Below are positions 6,932 through 11,393 of a DNA stretch of 11,393 nt, in pieces. The DNA lies in assembly GCA_031288615.1 (NCBI GenBank), contig JAITRC010000019.1, positions 1 to 11,393 of the forward strand, given 5' to 3'. The DNA is from Tannerellaceae bacterium (GTDB lineage Bacteria; Bacteroidota; Bacteroidia; Bacteroidales; Tannerellaceae). The notes beneath the pieces were generated by a model. That model ran no database searches, had not been told where the DNA came from, and saw nothing but the letters and a program-made list of their open reading frames with translations. Made by a program: the position numbers and the translations under genes. Each line of letters opens with the position of its first letter. The first letter of the stretch is position 1.

Positions 6932-8038
6932 ATGCAGCCGGCTGCCACTAACCCCGATAGCCTTCAGTCACAAGTCATCGACCTGCTTCGCTTCCCTCTC
7001 ATCGTCGGGGTAGTGTTCATCCATAACGCCTCCCCAACGTTTATTTTTCAGGGAGTAGAGCTTGGTAGTAGCAGTTCGCTACCGATATATTCTGTATGCA
7101 GTCAGCTGTTTTCGGGAATATTAGGGAGTGTTGCCGTTCCTCTGTTCTTCCTTATCTCCGGTTTTCTTTTTTTTCTGAATGTAGACTTCAATAAGCAGAC
7201 TTACGTAAAGAAACTGCGTGCCCGGGCGAAAACCTTATTAATTCCCTACTTGTTTTGGAATGGCTTATCACTATTGTGTTATTTTGTGGTCAGCTATCTT
7301 CCCTCGTTGTCACACTATGTGAACCCGATACACCATTTCGAATTTACATTTCATTACCTGCTACAGTCTCTTTGGGGAGTGTCGAATGGAACGACTATGC
7401 CAATTGTCGGCCCTTTCTGGTTTATCCGTGACTTGATGGTAGTCGTTGTCTTGACCCCATATATATATATATATGTGAAGAGATTAGGGGTTTATGGTAT
7501 ACTGTTGCTCAGTGTGTTATGGGTATTCGGTTGGTGGTTTAGCTTGCTGGGGATGAGCATGACGGCCATTTTTTTCTTTGCCTTTGGAGCTTGGATCAGT
7601 ATCAGCAGGCGGAATTTGATACTCGAAGCGGAGAAAGTCAAATACCCGGTGTTTGTCCTTTATCCGTTACTCGTCCTTACCGATCTTTTGACGAAAGGAG
7701 GTGAAGCTAACTTCTTTATACACAACGCAGGGGTATTGTGTGGTATCCTCTTTTGGCTCAATCTTGGAGCGAGTTCCGTAAGAACTACGGTGATCACTAT
7801 TATGAAGTACCAAACCGTCAAAGCTGCATCGGTACTTGGATTTAGCCAAACAAAGACAAACGTTCTGGCAGCTCCCATGAGCCAAGGTTCATGGACAGCG
7901 AACACGAAAAATGCCGCTGCAGAAAGAAACTTATTGGGACATATCACCGTAGTTCTTACGGGACTTGGTGTATACTACCTGTTAAGGAAATTGACCCCAT
8001 CGTTCACTAATCTTATTACCGGAGGGAGGTGCAGATGA
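6932..8038 (+). CDS. Acyltransferase-3 family membrane protein AT1, with an inverted internal segment
   Basis: A 368-residue multi-pass membrane protein of the acyltransferase-3 family (OafA/WecH type), which O-acylates glycans or other envelope molecules. Visible marks are the first-helix R-X10-H motif (R20, H31 in LLRFPLIVGVVFIH), VPLFFLISGFLFF, KTLLIPYLFWN and FWFIRDLMVVVV. It is clearly a paralogue of AT2 along its length except residues about 288-337. That part reads ITIMKYQTVKAASVLGFSQT onward, hydrophilic and unlike the family. Its minus strand (7942 to 7795) encodes the expected PNKFLSAAAFFVFAVHEPWL segment, so the DNA here has been flipped between perfect 19-bp inverted repeats. As given, a conserved membrane helix and the HEPW histidine are missing, so the product is probably inactive or altered; flipping restores it in frame. 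It also has T8 and (AT)8 tracts. The start lies 6 bp after trpE without a clear ribosome site; the stop overlaps the AT2 start as ATGA. Confidence 0.9.
   Translation: MQPAATNPDSLQSQVIDLLRFPLIVGVVFIHNASPTFIFQGVELGSSSSLPIYSVCSQLFSGILGSVAVPLFFLISGFLFFLNVDFNKQTYVKKLRARAKTLLIPYLFWNGLSLLCYFVVSYLPSLSHYVNPIHHFEFTFHYLLQSLWGVSNGTTMPIVGPFWFIRDLMVVVVLTPYIYIYVKRLGVYGILLLSVLWVFGWWFSLLGMSMTAIFFFAFGAWISISRRNLILEAEKVKYPVFVLYPLLVLTDLLTKGGEANFFIHNAGVLCGILFWLNLGASSVRTTVITIMKYQTVKAASVLGFSQTKTNVLAAPMSQGSWTANTKNAAAERNLLGHITVVLTGLGVYYLLRKLTPSFTNLITGGRCR
6953..7023 (+). repeat. 71-bp direct repeat, copy 1 (5' end of AT1)
   Basis: Identical base for base to 8065-8135 at the start of AT2. It encodes PDSLQSQVIDLLRFPLIVGV and the next few residues, the N-terminal segment with the R-X10-H motif. 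The copies are 1112 bp apart. Sequence on both sides diverges at once, so this block looks recently homogenised. Confidence 0.95.
7167..7174 (+). repeat. T8 homopolymer in AT1
   Basis: Eight T's within the codons for SGFLFFLN (around residues 79-81). The frame is intact at this length, and a one-base slip would truncate AT1. The same place in AT2 (SGYLYFRN) has no such run. Confidence 0.7.
7459..7474 (+). repeat. (AT)8 dinucleotide repeat in AT1
   Basis: Eight AT units encode the PYIYIYVK part of AT1 (residues about 176-181). AT2 has LVYMYAK here with no repeat. Gain or loss of one unit would shift the frame, so this could be a contingency repeat; the length read is in frame. Confidence 0.8.
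7776..7794 (+). repeat. Left 19-bp inverted repeat of the AT1 inversion
   Basis: CCGTAAGAACTACGGTGAT is the exact reverse complement of 7943-7961. It contains its own dyad, CCGTA-N5-TACGG, as a site-specific recombinase core might. The matching stretch of AT2 (8851-8870) is quite different, so the left arm departs from the ancestral sequence. Confidence 0.95.
7795..7942. other. Inverted 148-bp core inside AT1 (candidate intragenic inverton)
   Basis: The reverse complement of this core has exactly the length of AT2 8871-9018 and aligns to it without gaps. A run of 20 identical bases encodes LTVWYF. After flipping, AT1 would read VICPNKFLSAAAFFVFAVHE, then PWL, WLNPSTDAALTVWYF and IIVITVVLTG, in frame with both flanks, because the whole unit including repeats is 186 bp (62 codons). 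In the present orientation the frame is also open. I infer an inversion by recombination at the 19-bp repeats. Whether it still flips cannot be told from one sequence. Confidence 0.88.
7943..7961 (+). repeat. Right 19-bp inverted repeat of the AT1 inversion
   Basis: ATCACCGTAGTTCTTACGG encodes ITVVLT. It largely agrees with AT2 at 9019-9038 (ATCACCGTAGTCCTGATAGG), so this arm is the ancestral coding sequence and the left arm is its copy. Confidence 0.95.
8021..8029 (+). promoter_or_regulatory. Shine-Dalgarno sequence deciding the AT2 start
   Basis: GGAGGGAGG ends 5 bp before ATG 8035, which overlaps the AT1 stop as ATGA. This supports ATG 8035 over an in-frame GTG at 8029 and suggests translational coupling between the two acyltransferases. 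Confidence 0.65.
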
Positions 8039-9108
8039 GACCATTGGATAACACAATACCCAATCCCGATAGCCTTCAGTCACAAGTCATCGACCTGCTT
8101 CGCTTCCCTCTCATCGTCGGGGTAGTGTTCATCCACATTAAACTTTCTACAGTCAGTGGAACTGGCGTCTATGAAGCCTTCCGCCGACTATTCTCCGATA
8201 TTTTAGCGGGTGTCTCCGTCCCCCTTTTCTTTATCATTTCAGGGTACCTGTATTTCCGGAATGTAGATTTCAGTAAACAGGTCTATACCAAGAAATTGAA
8301 AAGAAGAATAAAGACACTGTTAGTTCCCTACCTCTTTTGGAATATTGCCGCCCTGCTGCTCCACTTCGTGATTCACTCCATTCCCTCACTCAAAGCACTC
8401 ACCCATAGAACGGTCGACTTCAGCCTGGTGCAGGTTTTTTGGGGAGGGCTAGTCGATGATCCGAACGGGCGTCTACCTATCTCGACACAATTCTGGTTCA
8501 TTCGGGACCTGATGGTGGTGGTAATCTTGTCCCCGCTGGTGTATATGTACGCTAAGAAATTAGGGTTGTATGGACTGCTCATGCTGTGCGTGCTATGGCT
8601 CATGGGCTGGTGGTATCGCTTACCGGGTCTGGGTATAGTGGCTGTTTTCTTCTTCACACTCGGAGCTTGGGTGAGTATCAGTAAGCTGAATTGGGTGAAT
8701 GAGGTGGAGAAAGTCAAATACCCGGTGTTTATCCTTTATCCGCTACTTGTCACGGCTGAGTTTTTGACGAAAGGCTGGGATGCTAACACCTACATACAAG
8801 ATATAGGTGTACTTTGCGGTATCCTTTTTTGGCTCAATCTTGGAGTGAGTGCTATCAGAGCAAGGGAGATACGCCCCCACAAATTCCTTGCTACTGCGTC
8901 ATTTTTTGTGTTCGCTATCCATGACCCCTGGCTTTTGGATCCTATGAGTAAGTTGGTGTGTATGTGGCTAAACCCGAGTACAGATGGGGCTTTGACGGTT
9001 TGGTACTTTGCGATAGTGATCACCGTAGTCCTGATAGGTCTTTGCACATACTATCTATTGAGAAAGTTTACACCTACTTTTGCCAACTTTATTACCGGAG
9101 GAAGATGA
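8035..9108 (+). CDS. Acyltransferase-3 family membrane protein AT2
   Basis: A 357-residue paralogue of AT1, with the whole acyltransferase-3 fold in the expected order: R23-X10-H34 in the first helix, VPLFFIISGYLYF, KTLLVPYLFWN, FWFIRDLMVVVILSPLVYMY, GAWVSISKLN, YPVFILYPLLVTAEFL, LCGILFWLNLG, then FFVFAIHDPWLL and LTVWYFAIVITVVLIGL. It therefore acts as the reference showing what AT1 should look like. The substrate is unknown; family members acylate O-antigen, other polysaccharides or lipid-linked sugars. The first 71 bp of homology are identical to AT1, while later parts have diverged to moderate similarity. The pair looks like a tandem duplication, since both genes end with ATTACCGGAGG followed by an ATGA overlap with the next start. 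By eye the two genes are richer in A and T than trpE and trxB, which may reflect their many membrane helices or foreign origin. Confidence 0.9.
   Translation: MRPLDNTIPNPDSLQSQVIDLLRFPLIVGVVFIHIKLSTVSGTGVYEAFRRLFSDILAGVSVPLFFIISGYLYFRNVDFSKQVYTKKLKRRIKTLLVPYLFWNIAALLLHFVIHSIPSLKALTHRTVDFSLVQVFWGGLVDDPNGRLPISTQFWFIRDLMVVVILSPLVYMYAKKLGLYGLLMLCVLWLMGWWYRLPGLGIVAVFFFTLGAWVSISKLNWVNEVEKVKYPVFILYPLLVTAEFLTKGWDANTYIQDIGVLCGILFWLNLGVSAIRAREIRPHKFLATASFFVFAIHDPWLLDPMSKLVCMWLNPSTDGALTVWYFAIVITVVLIGLCTYYLLRKFTPTFANFITGGR
8065..8135 (+). repeat. 71-bp direct repeat, copy 2 (5' end of AT2)
   Basis: Identical to 6953-7023 in AT1. The two copies are in the same orientation, so recombination between them would delete one gene's worth of DNA (1112 bp), fusing the AT1 start to the AT2 body. 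Confidence 0.95.
8851..9038. repeat. Degenerate inverted repeat in AT2 at the site of the AT1 inversion
   Basis: The ends 8851-8870 and 9019-9038 match as inverted repeats at 14 of 20 positions, including CTATCAG against CTGATAG at the outer edge. They sit exactly where AT1 has its perfect repeats. This arm pair is probably too imperfect to support inversion, so AT2 would be a fixed version. Confidence 0.5.
9097..9101 (+). promoter_or_regulatory. Shine-Dalgarno-like sequence at the AT2/trpG junction
   Basis: GGAGG lies 3 bp before the trpG ATG (9105), which overlaps the AT2 stop TGA at 9106-9108. The context repeats that of the AT1/AT2 junction and marks trpG as coupled to AT2 translation. 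Confidence 0.5.
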
Positions 9109-9680
9109 AAATACTATTGTTAGATAATTACGATTCATTCACTTACAATCTCCTGCACCTGCTTCGCGAATTAGGTGCCGATGCGGAGGTTTTTCGTAAT
9201 GACAAAATCACCGTAGAAGAAGCCGGACGTTTCGACAAGATACTGCTTTCGCCCGGGCCGGGTATCCCTGAGGAAGCAGGGATACTCCTGCCCCTGATTC
9301 GCCGCTATGCTCCGGAAAAGAGTATACTTGGCGTTTGTCTGGGTGAGCAAGCCATCGGTGAAGTCTTTGGTGCACAGTTGCTGAACCTCTCACGGGTGCA
9401 CCATGGTATATGCTCCGACATCCGCATCACTGTTCCCGACGAGAAACTCTTTGAAGGACTTGATTCATGCTTCCGTGCCGGACGTTACCACTCTTGGGTC
9501 GTCTCCAAGGAATCCTTTCCGGACTGCCTCGAAGTGACAGCCGAAGACTTGGAGGAGAAGCAGGTCATGGCCATTCGGCACCGCGTTTATGATGTACGGG
9601 GGGTACAGTTCCACCCTGAATCCGTCCTCACCCCACAGGGTAAAACCATCATCTTCAATTGGCTGAACATACATGAATAG
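9105..9680 (+). CDS. trpG: Anthranilate synthase component II (glutamine amidotransferase)
   Basis: Class I glutamine amidotransferase that supplies ammonia to TrpE. The 191-residue protein starts MKILLLDNYDSFTYNLLHLL and carries LSPGPGIPEEAG, the nucleophile C78 in LGVCLGEQAIGE, GRYHSWVV, and H170/E172 in GVQFHPESVLTPQG, so the catalytic triad is complete. The residue after the nucleophile's GxCxG is E81, where H is the usual choice; it is not part of the triad. ATG 9105 fits the family start and overlaps the AT2 stop, although the frame is open upstream inside AT2. It is separated from trpE by the two acyltransferase genes, and its 3' end overlaps trxB by 8 bp. It might also serve as the PabA amidotransferase in folate synthesis, as in other bacteria. 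Confidence 0.95.
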   Translation: MKILLLDNYDSFTYNLLHLLRELGADAEVFRNDKITVEEAGRFDKILLSPGPGIPEEAGILLPLIRRYAPEKSILGVCLGEQAIGEVFGAQLLNLSRVHHGICSDIRITVPDEKLFEGLDSCFRAGRYHSWVVSKESFPDCLEVTAEDLEEKQVMAIRHRVYDVRGVQFHPESVLTPQGKTIIFNWLNIHE

Positions 9681-10629
9681 TGAAAAATTGAACGGAAAGG
9701 AGAAAACACGCTGTCTCATCGTGGGTGGAGGCCCCGCCGGTTATACAGCTGCCATCTATGCCGGACGGGCTAACCTATCACCCGTACTGTATGAAGGTCT
9801 GCAACCCGGTGGACAGCTGACCACTACTACCGTGATAGAAAACTTTCCAGGCTTCCCCGACGGTGTAGAGGGTGCGGTGCTTATGGCAGACTTGCGTAAG
9901 CAGGCTATCCGTTTTGGTGCCGACATCCGCTCCGGTGTCGTGACCGCTACCGACCTGTCGGCAAAGCCCCTGAGAATTTGGATTGACGGAGAGACGGTAG
10001 TGGAAACCGACAGCCTGATCATCGCCACCGGAGCAACGGCGAAATACTTGGGGTTGCCCGACGAAACAAAGTATGCCGGACAGGGTGTCTCCGCTTGCGC
10101 CGTTTGCGACGGTTTCTTTTACCGGAAGAAGGTTGTCGCTGTCGTTGGGGGAGGGGATACTGCCTGTGAAGAAGCCCTTTACCTGGCTTCCCTCGCCAAA
10201 CAGGTTTACCTCATTGTCCGCAAGCCCTTCCTTCGTGCCGGCAAAGTCATGCAAGCCCGTATCTTCGCCACGCCGAACATCACCGTGCTCTTCGAACATA
10301 ATGCCATCGGGCTTTACGGTGAACAAGGTGTCGAAGGTGTCCACCTTATCAAGCGTATGGGGGTGTCCGACGAAGTCAGGACAGACCTCCCTATAGACGG
10401 TTTCTTCCTTGCCATCGGCCATACACCTAACTCGGAACCTTTCCGCCAATGGCTTGACACCGATCAGACGGGTTATATCCGTACCCTCGACGGTACCCCC
10501 CGTACCCGCATACCCGGAGTCTTTGTCGCCGGTGATGTCGCTGACCCTATGTACCGCCAGGCAATCACCGCCGCCGCCGCCGGATGCAAGGCTGCCCTTG
10601 ACGCCGAGAGATACCTCGCTTCGTTGTAA
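9673..10629 (+). CDS. trxB: Thioredoxin reductase (NADPH)
   Basis: Cytoplasmic FAD enzyme that uses NADPH to reduce thioredoxin. The 318 residues show the FAD-binding GGGPAGYTAAIYAGRA (G18-G23), NFPGF, the ATG motif in IIATGATAKYLGLP, the redox-active CAVC (C142, C145) in SACAVCDGFF, the NADPH-binding GGGDTACEEALYLA (from about residue 159) and GVFVAGDVADPMYRQAITAAAAG near the end. Length is normal. The ATG lies inside the last codons of trpG, giving an 8-bp overlap, so it is probably cotranslated with the trp cluster. There is no obvious biochemical link to tryptophan; it occupies the place where trpD is often found in Bacteroidales trp operons. A CCG-repeat near 10566-10582 is ordinary alanine coding. 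Confidence 0.95.
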   Translation: MNSEKLNGKEKTRCLIVGGGPAGYTAAIYAGRANLSPVLYEGLQPGGQLTTTTVIENFPGFPDGVEGAVLMADLRKQAIRFGADIRSGVVTATDLSAKPLRIWIDGETVVETDSLIIATGATAKYLGLPDETKYAGQGVSACAVCDGFFYRKKVVAVVGGGDTACEEALYLASLAKQVYLIVRKPFLRAGKVMQARIFATPNITVLFEHNAIGLYGEQGVEGVHLIKRMGVSDEVRTDLPIDGFFLAIGHTPNSEPFRQWLDTDQTGYIRTLDGTPRTRIPGVFVAGDVADPMYRQAITAAAAGCKAALDAERYLASL

Positions 10630-10637
10630 AGTTTTCT

Positions 10638-10645
10638 TACCTTTG
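10638..10645 (+). promoter_or_regulatory. Putative -7 box for the Bor-like lipoprotein gene
   Basis: TACCTTTG, followed by C, matches the Bacteroidetes -7 consensus and lies 35 bp before the ATG at 10681, just after the trxB stop. I see no convincing -33 element. It suggests that a new transcription unit starts here. Confidence 0.5.
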
Positions 10646-10680
10646 CAGGGACAGAGCAACAATAAATCTATTTGACCAAA

Positions 10681-10989
10681 ATGAAAAAGGTGAAGTTCTT
10701 TCTTTGTACGTGCGCTTGTATAGGCTTACTGACTTCCTGCTATACCGCTGAGGTAGTGGTCGGGCATCCGAAGCCGCCCTATATAAAAGCCGGCTCCTTC
10801 AAAAACCACCATTTGATAGGAGGGTTAATATCTGTTGGCCATCGTCATGATGCCAAGAAGCTTGCAGGGGATGTAGATAACTACGTCGTGCAGCACCAAT
10901 GGAGCTTTATCGACGGCTTGGTGAGTGTGATTACGTATGGCTTGTATACTCCCACAACAACAACCATCTTTGTCTCCAACAGGCCTTAA
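10681..10989 (+). CDS. Bor-like lipoprotein
   Basis: A 102-residue predicted lipoprotein. The N-terminus MKKVKFFLCTCACIGLLTSC is a lipoprotein signal peptide with lipobox LTSC, so C20 would be lipidated and the protein anchored in the envelope. The C-terminal part, WSFIDGLVSVITYGLYTPTT, resembles the conserved end of phage lambda Bor (FVNGLLGFITFGIYTP, from memory of the family), and HHLIGGLISVG fits the earlier part of that domain. Bor in enteric bacteria is a prophage-encoded lipoprotein linked to serum resistance; members in Bacteroidetes have no firm role. I preferred ATG 10681 to an in-frame TTG at 10672 because it puts the lysines at the signal start. Start of the next gene is 2 bp downstream. 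Confidence 0.75.
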   Translation: MKKVKFFLCTCACIGLLTSCYTAEVVVGHPKPPYIKAGSFKNHHLIGGLISVGHRHDAKKLAGDVDNYVVQHQWSFIDGLVSVITYGLYTPTTTTIFVSNRP

Positions 10990-10991
10990 CA

Positions 10992-11393
10992 ATGGAAAGC
11001 CTTATCGTCCCGAGTCCTGTAGGACTGATCCTCCTGCAGGCATCGGACGAAGGTTTATCACGGTTGCAGATACTTGTAGGGAAAGAGGTGGCGGCGCAGG
11101 CCGTATCACCTTCGGGAACAGTTCATGTGTCATCGCTATTGCTTGCGGCACAACGGCAGTTAGAAGAATATTTCAAGAGGCGGCGGAAAACCTTTGACCT
11201 GCCCTTGTTGCCGGAAGGTACACCTTTTCAGCAGCGCGTCTGGAAAGCCCTATGTAATGTCCCTTACGGTACATCCCTCTCTTATACGGAGCTTGCCGGA
11301 TTGGCAGGGAATCCCCGTGCGCAACGAGCTACCGGTTCGGCCAACGGCCGCAATCCCCTACCCATCTTTATCCCTTGCCACCGTATCATTCGG
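10992..11393 (+). CDS. ogt: Methylated-DNA--protein-cysteine methyltransferase, 5' part (runs off the right edge)
   Basis: DNA repair protein that removes alkyl groups from O6-methylguanine by moving them irreversibly to its own cysteine. The 134 visible residues, from ATG 10992 to the last base, include the variable N-terminal domain, then TPFQQRVWKALCNVPYGTSLSYTELAGLAG (written here in parts: TPFQQRVWKAL, VPYGTSLSYTELA), the DNA-binding turn with the conserved arginine RATGSANGRNPLP, and the active site IPCHRIIR with acceptor C129. A complete family member would need roughly 25-35 more residues beyond the window. It begins 2 bp after the lipoprotein stop, so the two are probably cotranscribed. 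The symbol is by family; ogt and ada C-terminal-like proteins are not separable here. Confidence 0.92.
   Translation, partial: MESLIVPSPVGLILLQASDEGLSRLQILVGKEVAAQAVSPSGTVHVSSLLLAAQRQLEEYFKRRRKTFDLPLLPEGTPFQQRVWKALCNVPYGTSLSYTELAGLAGNPRAQRATGSANGRNPLPIFIPCHRIIR

Noticed and set aside
7660..7947. Open frame on the minus strand within AT1 with membrane-like sequence
   Set aside because: It is not a separate gene. Its first part matches AT2 because the core of AT1 is inverted; the rest is antisense of AT1.
10566..10582. CCG-rich trinucleotide run in trxB
   Set aside because: It encodes the conserved alanine-rich helix TAAAAG; a triplet repeat would not shift the frame.
9778..10662. 294-codon open frame on the minus strand opposite trxB
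   Set aside because: trxB is certain from its motifs; the antisense frame has no recognisable domain and follows from codon usage.

Overview
The window looks like chromosomal DNA of a member of the Bacteroidales (Bacteroidetes) with roughly balanced base composition. The evidence is the Bacteroidetes-type -7 promoter boxes (TAnnTTTG) ahead of several genes, few Shine-Dalgarno sequences, and proteins that read as Bacteroidetes versions of GuaA, TrpB, TrpE, TrpG and TrxB. I cannot name a genus. No tRNA, rRNA, CRISPR array, transposase or recombinase gene is visible.

Layout. The left edge holds the 3' end of an unrecognised gene. Next come an MBOAT membrane O-acyltransferase and an SGNH/GDSL-type partner on the + strand, a pair that usually O-acylates an exported or surface glycan. 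The MBOAT frame is broken at a run of eight G's. Convergent to them is guaA (GMP synthase, - strand). guaA and trpB diverge from a 112-bp region carrying a promoter box for each direction. A tightly packed + strand cluster follows: trpB, trpE, two tandem acyltransferase-3 genes (AT1, AT2), trpG, trxB. Gaps are 5-6 bp, then two ATGA stop/start overlaps, then an 8-bp overlap, so it is probably one transcript. After a new promoter box come a Bor-like lipoprotein and the start of a methylguanine-DNA methyltransferase gene that runs off the right edge.

Main discovery. The first acyltransferase gene, AT1, carries an internal DNA inversion. A perfect 19-bp inverted repeat (7776-7794 and 7943-7961) brackets a 148-bp core. 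In the orientation given, residues about 288-337 have no resemblance to the paralogue AT2. The reverse complement of that core aligns in frame and without gaps to AT2, and restores the C-terminal membrane segments and the FAVHEPW motif. The frame stays open in both orientations. This is a candidate intragenic inverton that switches or recodes a membrane acyltransferase inside a tryptophan operon. AT1 also has an (AT)8 repeat and a T8 tract, and it shares a 71-bp identical 5' block with AT2. Together with the G8 tract in the MBOAT gene, two independent envelope-acylation loci in this window show the marks of phase variation.

The trp cluster is unusual. The acyltransferases sit between trpE and trpG, and trxB follows trpG where trpD would be expected; trpD, trpC, trpF and trpA are not in the window.
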